Assembly (NCBI GenBank): GCA_001914705.1
Contig: MNDB01000092.1
Span: 1 to 7,634, forward strand
Source of the DNA: Actinobacteria bacterium 13_2_20CM_68_14
Lineage (GTDB): Bacteria; Actinomycetota; Thermoleophilia; Gaiellales; Gaiellaceae
Direction of reading: 5' to 3'
Length of the DNA stretch: 7,634 nucleotides
Part shown: positions 1-5,332 of the stretch, in pieces
Numbering within the stretch: position 1 is the first letter of the stretch
Layout of the letters: each line of letters starts with the position of its first letter
Notes under the pieces: generated by a model
What the model saw: only the letters and a program-made list of their open reading frames with translations
Database searches by the model: none
What the model was told of the DNA's origin: nothing
Made by a program: the position numbers and the translations under genes

Positions 1-324
1 CATGCCGAGCAGGCCGCCGAGGCCGCCGAGGCCGCTGCGGCGCAAAGCCGGTTCTGGGAGATGCACGACCTCTTGTACGAGAACCAGAGGCGGCTGCGCG
101 ACCAGGACCTCCACGCGTACGCCGAACAGCTGGGACTCGAGGTCGACCGATTCGACAAGGACTTGGCCGAGCACGTCCACGCTCCCCGGGTCCGCGAAGA
201 CTTCATGAGCGGCGTGCGAAGCGGCGTCAACGGGACGCCGTCCTTCTACGTCAACGGGGCGCGACACGACGACTCGTACGACCTCGACACCCTGCTCGCC
301 GCCTTGGAGCGAGCCGCCGCGTAA
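1..324 (+). CDS. DsbA-family thioredoxin-fold oxidoreductase, C-terminal part (5' end outside window)
   Basis: The frame is open from the first base to the TAA at 322-324, giving 107 residues with no start in the window; the ATG at 61 is internal, because the conserved helix (AEQAAEAAEAAAAQ, then FWEMHDLLYENQ at about 18-29) begins before it. That region matches the helical insertion of DsbA/FrnE-like proteins. The SGVNGTPSFYVNG segment holds the cis-proline (about residue 80) that faces the redox site in this fold, and a last helix (LDTLLAALERA) follows. The CxxC active site would lie upstream and cannot be seen. In this family the protein makes or isomerises disulfides or acts as a thiol reductase. 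Actinobacterial versions occur alone or fused behind an NhaA Na+/H+ antiporter, and this end fits either. The gene converges with the COG4315 gene. Fold assignment is firm; substrate and domain architecture are unknown. Confidence 0.88.
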   Translation, partial: HAEQAAEAAEAAAAQSRFWEMHDLLYENQRRLRDQDLHAYAEQLGLEVDRFDKDLAEHVHAPRVREDFMSGVRSGVNGTPSFYVNGARHDDSYDLDTLLAALERAAA

Positions 325-340
325 CTAACGACTGGCGCGT

Positions 341-370
341 ACCGGGGGACGCGGTGATGCGTCCCCCGGT
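341..370. terminator. Hairpin terminator between convergent genes
   Basis: ACCGGGGGACGC at 341-352 pairs perfectly with GCGTCCCCCGGT at 359-370 around a 6-base loop (GGTGAT): a 12-bp GC-rich stem. It lies 16 bases past the stop of the DsbA-like gene and 22 bases past the stop of the minus-strand COG4315 gene, so it can serve both strands. There is no clear T-tract on the plus side (GTCCTTTCTG follows), which is common for hairpin terminators in GC-rich actinobacteria. Termination is inferred from structure and position. Confidence 0.72.
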
Positions 371-392
371 GTCCTTTCTGCCGGGTGCGGGG

Positions 393-914
393 CTAATAAC
401 CTCCGCCGCCGCCGCTCTTCACGACCCGAGCTCCGGCCGGCGAAACCGCGTACCAGGTGGCGCCGAAGGCGCTCAGACCCTCGCCGTTCGTCTGGCCCTT
501 CTTCGTGTCTTTTTTGAACGTGTACAGCGGGTGATGGTTGTAGGTCACCTGCAAGCGTCCGTCCGCGCGCTTCGTCGTCCCGAGCAGGGACGCCTTGGCA
601 CCCGTCCCTGCGCGAGGCTTGCCGGTTGTGATCAGCGGCGGCCAGAAGCTCGCGCACATCCCGGAGCAGGAGCTCTTGCCGTTCTTGTCCTTGCCGAACA
701 GGTAGAGCGTGTGTCCGCTCGAGTTGACGAGGATCCGTCCGAGGCTGGTCTTCGCCGTCGAGACGATGGCTCCGCTTGCCTGCGCGGCGTTGCCGGTCGC
801 GGGGCGGAGTAGTAGGAACGCGACCGCTGCGAGCGCGGCGAGCGCTGCCGCGGTCGCGATGAGTCCTAGCGGCGCCGCGGCACGCGCGGCGGTGGAATGG
901 TGCCTTGTCGGCAT
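393..914 (-). CDS. Membrane-anchored COG4315 protein with two Yx(F/W/Y)xxD repeats (Lipoprotein_15 type)
   Basis: The 173-residue protein starts at ATG 914, preceded by AGGAGG (920-925) at 5 bases. Residues about 13-36 form one Ala/Leu-rich hydrophobic segment after a short basic N-terminus: a signal anchor or signal peptide placing the rest outside the membrane. There is no lipobox cysteine, so unlike many relatives it is probably not a lipoprotein. Two copies of the family repeat follow: YLFGKD (71-76), with a C-x3-C pair (C83, C87) and FWPPL, and YTFKKD (131-136), with GATWYAVSP. These are the diagnostic motif of COG4315/PF03640. A Gly-rich tail (SGGGGGY) ends the protein. The function of this family is not established; the paired cysteines could form a disulfide. 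It is the next gene after the MFS transporter on the same strand, but a 144-base gap argues for its own promoter. Confidence 0.88.
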   Translation of the reverse strand: MPTRHHSTAARAAAPLGLIATAAALAALAAVAFLLLRPATGNAAQASGAIVSTAKTSLGRILVNSSGHTLYLFGKDKNGKSSCSGMCASFWPPLITTGKPRAGTGAKASLLGTTKRADGRLQVTYNHHPLYTFKKDTKKGQTNGEGLSAFGATWYAVSPAGARVVKSGGGGGY

Positions 915-1058
915 GTTGTCCTCCTGGTGGAGTTGGGCGGGAAGTGATGCACCCCAACCGTCGCCTCCACAGGGCCGCGTGTCGTCGCCGTCAGCGCCAA
1001 ATCGCCATAGCCGCTACCGGAACTTCAAATAGCTATGCCAGCATCCATGCGAGCTCGG
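915..1058 (-). other. Intergenic leader of the COG4315 gene; no clear promoter
   Basis: This gap of 144 bases lies between the MFS stop and the COG4315 start. It holds the AGGAGG ribosome binding site (920-925). A weak inverted repeat, GTTGGG (932-937) with CCCAAC (953-958) around 15 bases, and an 8-bp palindrome ATAGCTAT (1029-1036) are present. I see no convincing -35/-10 pair and no terminator hairpin for the transporter gene, so co-transcription cannot be excluded. Confidence 0.4.
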
Positions 1059-2531
1059 TCAGGCAGCCTCGTCGAGCGCGACCAACTCGCCGTCGACAGG
1101 AACGGCTTGCGTGCTCGGAGCAGTTGCCGACCTGACGAACGTCACTGCGATCAGCGCGCCGATAATCAGCAGGCCGGTCAGCGCATAGAGGGCAGTTTGG
1201 AAGCCGTGATCGAGCGCCACGCCGCTCGTTGCCGCAACGGAATGCGCGTGAACGTAGTTGCTCGTCGAGCTGGCGGCGACGGCGCTCACTGCGGCGATGC
1301 CGATCGCGCCGCCGATCTGGCGGCTCGTGTTGATCAGGCCTGAAGCGACCCCGGCGTCGGAGCGCTCGACGCCCGTGAGACTCGCGATCGTCACCGGGAC
1401 AAAGGAGAGCCCCATGCCTGCGCCGCCGAGCACGAACGCCGGGAAGAGATTCCAGAAGTAGTGCCCGTCGACCGGCAGCCGAGTCAGCCACGCGACCGAA
1501 ATCGCGGAGAGCAGCAGGCCGGCAGTGAGCGTGGGGCGAACGCCGAAGCGTCCGACGATCACCTGCGCGACGTTCGAGAGAACGACGACCGACAGCGCGA
1601 AGCCGGCAAATGCCGCGCCACTCATCACCGCCGAGTAGTGCAGGACATCCTGCAGATAGAGCGTGAGCACGAAGAACTCGGAGAATGCGACCGCGCCGAC
1701 GATCGCCATCGCCGCATTTGCGGCCGACAGCGTGCGCGAGCGGAAGATCCGCAGCGGCAAGAGCGGCGAGGGCGACCGGAGCTCGATCGCGACGAACGCG
1801 AGCACGAGGGCGGCGGCGCCGGCGAGCAACGCCAGCGTCGAGCCGGAGCCCCAGCCGTCGCTGGTGGCGCGCGTCATCGCGTAGACGAGCAGCATCAGAC
1901 CCGCGGTGATCGAAGCGGCGCCTGGGAAGTCGAAGTGGCGCTCCGCGACGTCGGCGCGGCTCTCCTGCAAGAGCAGCGGCGCCAGCGCGATCGCGGCGAT
2001 GCCGACCGGCACGTTGATGAAGAAGATCCACGACCAGCTCAGATACGACGTGAGCACGCCGCCGAGCAAGACACCGACTGCCGCGCCGCTTCCGGATGCG
2101 GCACCGTAGATCCCGAGCGCGAGATTGCGATCCCGGCCCTCCGCGAACCGCGTCATCAGCAGCGAGAGAGCAGCCGGGGCGAGCAACGCTCCGCCGAGCC
2201 CCTGCACGGCGCGGAAGGCGATCAGCGAGCTCTCCGACCAGGCGAGTCCGCAGAGCAGCGAGCTGGCTGCAAACAGCGCCAGACCGGCCATGAAAAGCCT
2301 CCTACGTCCGAGCAGGTCGGCGAGCCGCCCGCCCAGGAGCAGGGCGCCGCCGAACATGATCGCGTAGGCCGAGACCACCCACTGGAGGTTCGTCTGGGAG
2401 AAATTGAGATCCGACTTGATCGAAGGGAGCGCGACGTTGACGATCGCGACGTCCAGAATCACCATGAATTGCGCGGTGACGATCAGAGCGAGTGCGCTCC
2501 AGCGTCGGTCACTCTTGGTGGGGCTGCTCAC
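1059..2531 (-). CDS. MFS drug:H+ antiporter, DHA2 (14-TM, EmrB/QacA) type
   Basis: From GTG 2531 the protein has 490 residues. The start is set by GGAGGT (2538-2543) six bases upstream; a longer TTG-started reading (2579) would place that site inside the coding region. The protein is a predicted 14-helix inner-membrane transporter. Motif D1 is LDVAIVNVALPSI (26-38), motif A is GGRLADLLGRRR (67-78), motif B is RAVQGLGGALLAPA (107-120), and the Gly-rich motif C is about 143-160, followed by WSWIFFINVPVG (166-177). Length and motifs fit the DHA2 family, which exports lipophilic or cationic drugs in exchange for protons. The C-terminal tail (about 470-490) is acidic and cytosolic. It is transcribed divergently from a MarR gene with a shared control region, the usual arrangement for a MarR-repressed efflux pump. 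The substrate cannot be told from sequence. Annotation as multidrug efflux is by family; siderophore or metabolite export is possible. Confidence 0.93.
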   Translation of the reverse strand: MSSPTKSDRRWSALALIVTAQFMVILDVAIVNVALPSIKSDLNFSQTNLQWVVSAYAIMFGGALLLGGRLADLLGRRRLFMAGLALFAASSLLCGLAWSESSLIAFRAVQGLGGALLAPAALSLLMTRFAEGRDRNLALGIYGAASGSGAAVGVLLGGVLTSYLSWSWIFFINVPVGIAAIALAPLLLQESRADVAERHFDFPGAASITAGLMLLVYAMTRATSDGWGSGSTLALLAGAAALVLAFVAIELRSPSPLLPLRIFRSRTLSAANAAMAIVGAVAFSEFFVLTLYLQDVLHYSAVMSGAAFAGFALSVVVLSNVAQVIVGRFGVRPTLTAGLLLSAISVAWLTRLPVDGHYFWNLFPAFVLGGAGMGLSFVPVTIASLTGVERSDAGVASGLINTSRQIGGAIGIAAVSAVAASSTSNYVHAHSVAATSGVALDHGFQTALYALTGLLIIGALIAVTFVRSATAPSTQAVPVDGELVALDEAA

Positions 2532-2549
2532 TAGTTGACCTCCAAAATC

Positions 2550-2564
2550 GTTGACCGAGACAAC
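2550..2564. promoter_or_regulatory. Candidate MarR operator
   Basis: GTTGACCGAGACAAC is an imperfect 15-bp palindrome: the outer GTTG/CAAC arms pair fully and 5 of 7 positions pair overall. The TTG...CAA outer form is like that of several MarR-family operators. It covers the predicted start of MFS transcription and abuts the -10-like elements, so a bound dimer would block the transporter promoter and probably the marR promoter too. Assignment rests on symmetry and position only. Confidence 0.5.
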
Positions 2565-2570
2565 TATACA
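2563..2570. promoter_or_regulatory. Overlapping divergent -10 elements for MFS and marR
   Basis: On the minus strand TATAGT (2568 down to 2563) is a good -10 match. It predicts a start near 2556 and a leader of about 25 bases containing the GGAGGT site. On the plus strand TATACA (2565-2570) predicts a start near 2577, giving marR a leader of about 29 bases. No clear -35 is seen at 16-18 bases for either, so activity or strength is uncertain. Confidence 0.4.
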
Positions 2571-2605
2571 GCATGACAACGCTTGCGCGCGCTAACCTTT
2601 CGACC

Positions 2606-3118
2606 ATGAGCACGACAAGCACCCCCATACCTAGTTCGCCCGTGCTTCCCCGGCTGCCGGAGGAGCTCGTGGCGTCTGCCACCTTCCTCCTGAAGCGCCT
2701 CGGCTTCAGCGCCAAGGAGCAGACGATGAAGGCGTACGAGCAGACAGGCCTTCATCCCTACCATCATGGGATCCTGACCGTGCTCGGCGACCGCTCGAGC
2801 GAGACCCAGGGTGCGATCGCCGACGCGCTGGGCTACGACCGCGGCCAGCTGGTCGGGATGCTCGACGAGCTCGAGGAGCGCGGGCTGGTCGAGCGTCGTC
2901 GCGATCCCAACGACCGGCGCCGGCACATCGTCAGCCTCACCACTGACGGAGAGAAGACGCTCCGACGGCTGCGAGCACTTTCGAAGGAGATCGAGGACGA
3001 GTTCCTCTCGCCGCTCAGCAACGAGGAGCGTGCGAACCTGCACGCGCTGCTTTACCGCCTCGCCGAAAAGCACGACCCCCGCTGCGCGGCTATCTCGGCG
3101 CCCGTCTCACCAGTCTGA
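2606..3118 (+). CDS. MarR-family winged-helix transcriptional regulator
   Basis: From ATG 2606 the protein has 170 residues. An upstream in-frame ATG (2573) would add 11, but neither start has a clear Shine-Dalgarno site. I prefer 2606 because the added codons (ACA, CTT, GCT, CTT) are untypical of the gene and a candidate -10 at 2565-2570 would put 2573 upstream of the transcript start. An N-terminal helix (about 17-47) is followed by the winged helix: helix-turn-helix SSETQGAIADALGYDRGQLV (64-83), then MLDELEERGLVERR and the DPNDRRRHIVSLT wing (100-112), the hallmark of MarR. C-terminal helices (about 113-155) form the dimer interface. Such dimers bind palindromes and release them on binding a small molecule or being oxidised. 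One Cys is present (C160), near the C-terminus, so thiol sensing as in OhrR is not obvious. Divergence from the MFS gene suggests it represses that pump and itself. Confidence 0.93.
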   Translation: MSTTSTPIPSSPVLPRLPEELVASATFLLKRLGFSAKEQTMKAYEQTGLHPYHHGILTVLGDRSSETQGAIADALGYDRGQLVGMLDELEERGLVERRRDPNDRRRHIVSLTTDGEKTLRRLRALSKEIEDEFLSPLSNEERANLHALLYRLAEKHDPRCAAISAPVSPV

Positions 3119-3133
3119 CCGCTCGTCTCAACC

Positions 3134-3787
3134 GTGGCTGAGGCGGCGCTAACCCTGTACCAGACGGAGTGGTGCCCGTTCTCGTCTGCGGTACGGGAGG
3201 TCCTGACCGAGCTCGGACTCGACTTCGTAGCCCGGCAGGTCGAGCCGTGGCCAAAGGATCGAACCGAGTTGAGAGCCATTGCCGACACGGACCAGATTCC
3301 CGTCCTGCAGACCGAGGACGGCCGGCTCTTCCGCGGTACGCGCGAGATCTTCGCGCACCTGCTGGAGCGCGAACTCTCGCGGGACGCCGCGTGGCACCGC
3401 CGGCGGTTCGCCGCTCACCGCGACGCACGCGAGTCGGATGTCCCCGGACAGTTGCTCGAGTATTTCCGCGGGGACGACGAGCTGGAGGCGGCTGACGGAT
3501 CGGTCGCGGAGGCGGAGGTCGTTGACGTGCCGGAGGCGAGCCGCTACGAGCTCCGGCTCGGCGGCCGTCTGATCGGCCTCGCCGTCTACCGGCGCCGGGA
3601 CGGGCGCATCGCCTTCACGCACACCGAGGTCGACGAGTCATGCGAGGGCCGCGGTTTCGGCAGCCGCCTGGCCGAGGTCGCGCTGGCCGACGCGGCCAAG
3701 GAGAACCTCGAGGTCGTTCCCCTCTGCCCGTTCATCGCCTACTACATCGAGAAGCACCCCGAGTACGAGGAGCTCGTAGCTCAGTAG
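3134..3787 (+). CDS. Fusion of glutaredoxin/GST-N-like domain with small GNAT acetyltransferase (COG2388 type)
   Basis: GTG 3134 starts a 217-residue protein with two domains. Residues about 5-80 are a thioredoxin-fold domain like glutaredoxin or GST-N: strand LTLYQ, then WCPFS (13-17) with one nucleophilic-type cysteine (C14, monothiol CPFS), QIPVL with the cis-proline (P56), and GTREIFAHL. A charged linker (about 81-135) follows. Residues about 138-213 match the small GNAT family of YidJ and human NATD1: YELRLGGRLIGLAVYRR, the acetyl-CoA loop EGRGFGSRL (171-179), and PLCPFIAYYIEKHPEY with the family cysteine C198. Each half is recognisable; their joint role is not known. The gene follows marR by 15 bases in the same frame, has no visible Shine-Dalgarno site, and is probably co-transcribed with it. 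It may respond to the same stress or drug signal. The acetyl acceptor is unknown. Confidence 0.85.
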   Translation: MAEAALTLYQTEWCPFSSAVREVLTELGLDFVARQVEPWPKDRTELRAIADTDQIPVLQTEDGRLFRGTREIFAHLLERELSRDAAWHRRRFAAHRDARESDVPGQLLEYFRGDDELEAADGSVAEAEVVDVPEASRYELRLGGRLIGLAVYRRRDGRIAFTHTEVDESCEGRGFGSRLAEVALADAAKENLEVVPLCPFIAYYIEKHPEYEELVAQ

Positions 3788-3795
3788 CGCTTTCT

Positions 3796-3830
3796 GGCCA
3801 TTGTCCGGGGTCAGACCCCGGCCAATGGCC
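3796..3830. repeat. 35-bp near-perfect palindrome, REP-like; may act as terminator
   Basis: GGCCATTG (3796-3803) pairs with CAATGGCC (3823-3830) and CCGGGGT (3805-3811) pairs with ACCCCGG (3815-3821). One T/C mismatch lies between them and the loop is 3 bases (CAG). It starts 8 bases past the stop of the Grx-GNAT gene. The core GGGGTCAGACCCC resembles extragenic palindromes that I recall as dispersed in several bacterial genomes; only one copy is in this window. It would form a strong hairpin on either strand, so termination or mRNA 3' protection is also plausible. Confidence 0.65.
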
Positions 3831-3900
3831 GAACGGGACAACGCGAGGCCGCCGGGCGCGCCGAGGGCGTAGGGTTGGAGCAATCGACGAGGAGGCCCGA

Positions 3901-4185
3901 ATGGCACTCGCACGCGTTGTGACCTTCGACGGGGTCAGCAAGGACCGGATGGACGGGATGGACCGCGAGATGCGCGAGGGGCAGCCGCCGGAGGGATTCC
4001 CCTCGAGCGAGCTTGTCGTGCTTCACGACCCCGAGGCGGAGAAGTCCCTCGTGATCGTCTTCTTCGATTCGGAGGACGACTACCGGAAGGGTGACGAGAT
4101 CCTGAGCGCGATGCCGGCCGGCGACACCCCAGGTCAGCGCACGTCGGTGACGAAGTACAACGTCGCGACTCGCATGTCGAGCTGA
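3901..4185 (+). CDS. Small conserved-looking protein, possible dimeric alpha/beta-barrel (ferredoxin-like) fold
   Basis: ATG 3901 is preceded by GAGGAGG (3889-3895) at 5 bases, a strong site, and the 94-residue frame ends at TGA 4183-4185. No signal peptide, membrane segment or cysteine is present, so it is a cytosolic protein. The order of segments is strand ARVVTFDGV (4-12), helix SKDRMDGMDREMREG (13-27), strand SELVVLHDP (36-44), strand KSLVIVFFDSEDDYRKGDEIL (48-68, running into a helix), and a final strand RTSVTKYNVATRM (80-92). This beta-alpha-beta-beta-alpha-beta pattern, with a central hydrophobic strand followed by a DSEDDY helix start, resembles the dimeric alpha/beta-barrel (ABM or stress-responsive barrel) proteins. 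I see no catalytic motif and assign no reaction. A TAGGGT at 3870-3875 could be its -10, without a recognisable -35. It sits between two hairpins and so is probably transcribed alone. Confidence 0.85.
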   Translation: MALARVVTFDGVSKDRMDGMDREMREGQPPEGFPSSELVVLHDPEAEKSLVIVFFDSEDDYRKGDEILSAMPAGDTPGQRTSVTKYNVATRMSS

Positions 4186-4205
4186 GGCGCGTTCGGCCGC
4201 CTGCA

Positions 4206-4230
4206 AGGGCGGGGCAGGACGCCCCGCCCT
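4206..4230. terminator. Bidirectional hairpin terminator
   Basis: AGGGCGGGGC (4206-4215) pairs perfectly with GCCCCGCCCT (4221-4230) around AGGAC: a 10-bp, nearly all-GC stem. It lies 20 bases past the stop of the 94-aa protein gene and 16 bases past the stop of the minus-strand membrane protein gene. No T-tract follows on either side. Confidence 0.72.
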
Positions 4231-4246
4231 CAGCGCGGGAGCCTGT

Positions 4247-4660
4247 TCAGGCGGCAGCCTGAAACTCTTCGGCTCGGTCGCCGTCGTGTGCTTCGGCCGG
4301 AATCGACTCGAACGCATGCACGACGCGCTCGGTCTTCAGCTCGTGTGCGACGAGCCCTACCAGGGCGAGGCCGACGAAACCAAGGCCCTCGCCGAACGAA
4401 AGCCAGGTCAGCGTCGTGCCGGTGTACACGACGGAAGCCACGGCCGACCAGAGCGCGAGCCCGCCGATCCCGGCATCGAGCAGCCGCTGCATGCGGCCGC
4501 GGTCGCGGTCGAGTTGGACGAGCGCCAGGAGCGCGAGGGCACCGAGGCTGACTCCGAAGGTCAGCCAGCCGGTGATGCTGGACGTAAATGTCTGGCTCGC
4601 CACGACGACGATCGCGCCGGCAATGGCGAGTGCGACGTTGCTGATGAAGCGTGGGCTCAT
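4247..4660 (-). CDS. Small four-TM integral membrane protein of unknown function
   Basis: ATG 4660 has AAGGAGG (4669-4675) 8 bases upstream. The 137-residue protein has four hydrophobic segments: about 8-23 (NVALAIAGAIVVVAS), 31-50 (GWLTFGVSLGALALLALVQL), 64-80 (GIGGLALWSAVASVVY) and 88-105 (LSFGEGLGFVGLALVGLVAH). A basic loop (DRDRGRMQR, 51-59) joins helices 2 and 3 and should be cytosolic. Together with the short N-terminus and acidic C-terminal tail (about 110-137), this suggests both ends inside. The two halves each begin with W-x-(S/T)-F-G (GWLTFG, TWLSFG), which suggests an internal duplication of a two-helix unit, as in SPW-repeat-like membrane proteins; I cannot confirm family membership. 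The gene is divergent from the dihydrofolate-reductase-like gene. No catalytic or transport motif is visible. Confidence 0.85.
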   Translation of the reverse strand: MSPRFISNVALAIAGAIVVVASQTFTSSITGWLTFGVSLGALALLALVQLDRDRGRMQRLLDAGIGGLALWSAVASVVYTGTTLTWLSFGEGLGFVGLALVGLVAHELKTERVVHAFESIPAEAHDGDRAEEFQAAA

Positions 4661-4702
4661 TCTCGTTTCCTCCTTCTGAAAGCCCGACTTGTCCCAGATA
4701 CG

Positions 4703-5332
4703 GTGGCCCCTGCAGAAGCGCTCGGCATCGCCGCCAGCTCCAAACTGAAACCCCCGCTAGCAGGAAGGATTCGGGTCAACACGAGCCGCACTCAGTACTA
4801 CACCGCGACCAGCCTCGACGGCTTCATCGCCGACCCTGACAACTCGCTGGACTGGCTGTTCACCCGGAAGCAACAGAAGGACAGCCCGCTGAACTACAGC
4901 GACTTCATCGCCGGTGTCGGCGCGATCGCGATGGGATCGACCACGTACGAATGGATCCTCGACCACGAGTTCGCCGGCAAGGATCGCGCGGAGTGGAAGT
5001 GGCCGTACGACATCCCGGGCTGGGTCTTCACCCACCGGGAGCTGCCGGTCGTTCCCGAAGCACAAGTCGAGTTCACGAGCGGCGACGTCGCCGCCGTGCA
5101 CGCCGAGATGGTTAGAGCCGCCGGCGACCGCAACGTCTGGATCGTCGGCGGGGGAGACCTGGCCGGCCAGTTCGCCGACGCGAGGCTGCTGGACGAGGTG
5201 ATCGTCTCGATCGCGCCGGTCACGCTGGGCGCCGGTGCGCCTCTCCTGCCGCGGCGGATCGAGCTGCGCCTGGACGAGCTCGCACGAAACGGCGATTTCG
5301 TCGCGGTCAGGTACTCACTGGCCCAGCAATAA
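4703..5332 (+). CDS. Dihydrofolate reductase-like / RibD C-terminal domain protein (YyaP/YwjB type)
   Basis: The conserved protein is about 185 residues (4775-5332). Its first strand RTQYYTATSLDGFIAD (about 5-20) begins at the family's usual distance from the N-terminus. Further family features are AIAMGSTTYEWIL (50-62), PGWVFTHRELP (81-91), the NADPH-binding VWIVGGGDLAGQF (121-133), and LLDEVIVSIAPVTLGAGAPLLP (138-159). These mark PF01872, which binds NAD(P)H and reduces pterin- or ribityl-type substrates. Standalone actinobacterial copies have no proven substrate, and it should not be called folA. The start is uncertain. AGGAAGG (4762-4768) sits six bases before 4775, where family length predicts the start, but that codon is GTC. 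The first canonical in-frame start upstream is GTG 4703, with no Shine-Dalgarno site; it is used here as the boundary and adds 24 residues unlike the family. The 3' end overlaps the hydrolase gene on the other strand by 26 bases. Confidence 0.88.
   Translation: MAPAEALGIAASSKLKPPLAGRIRVNTSRTQYYTATSLDGFIADPDNSLDWLFTRKQQKDSPLNYSDFIAGVGAIAMGSTTYEWILDHEFAGKDRAEWKWPYDIPGWVFTHRELPVVPEAQVEFTSGDVAAVHAEMVRAAGDRNVWIVGGGDLAGQFADARLLDEVIVSIAPVTLGAGAPLLPRRIELRLDELARNGDFVAVRYSLAQQ
4762..4768 (+). promoter_or_regulatory. Ribosome binding site pointing to a GTC codon
   Basis: AGGAAGG lies 6 bases before the GTC at 4775-4777, which is in frame with the dihydrofolate-reductase-like protein and gives it the expected length. 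No ATG, GTG or TTG is within reach of this site, so it decides the start only if GTC initiates or is a misread or mutated GTG. Confidence 0.5.

Noticed and set aside
1..48. Short GCCGAGGCC-type tandem repeat at the window start
   Set aside because: It is explained by an Ala/Glu-rich helix (AEQAAEAAEAAAA) conserved in DsbA-family proteins, not a DNA repeat element.
325..957. A 210-codon minus-strand frame overlapping the COG4315 gene
   Set aside because: It is in a different frame, Arg-rich, without a ribosome binding site, and crosses the hairpin at 341-370. The 393-914 frame has a strong site and family motifs.
932..958. GTTGGG/CCCAAC inverted repeat in the leader of the COG4315 gene as a riboswitch or attenuator
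   Set aside because: It has only six paired bases around a 15-base loop, with no conserved core or terminator/antiterminator alternative that I can see.
1461..2534. A 357-codon open frame on the plus strand antisense to the MFS transporter
   Set aside because: It is Arg/Glu/Gln-rich with no domain, signal or ribosome binding site, and arises from GC-biased codons in the opposite frame. The minus-strand product has all MFS motifs.
4286..4702. Long N-terminal extension of the dihydrofolate-reductase-like frame (348 codons in total)
   Set aside because: It runs antisense through the four-TM protein gene, which has its own strong ribosome binding site, and the extra residues are low-complexity and unlike the family.
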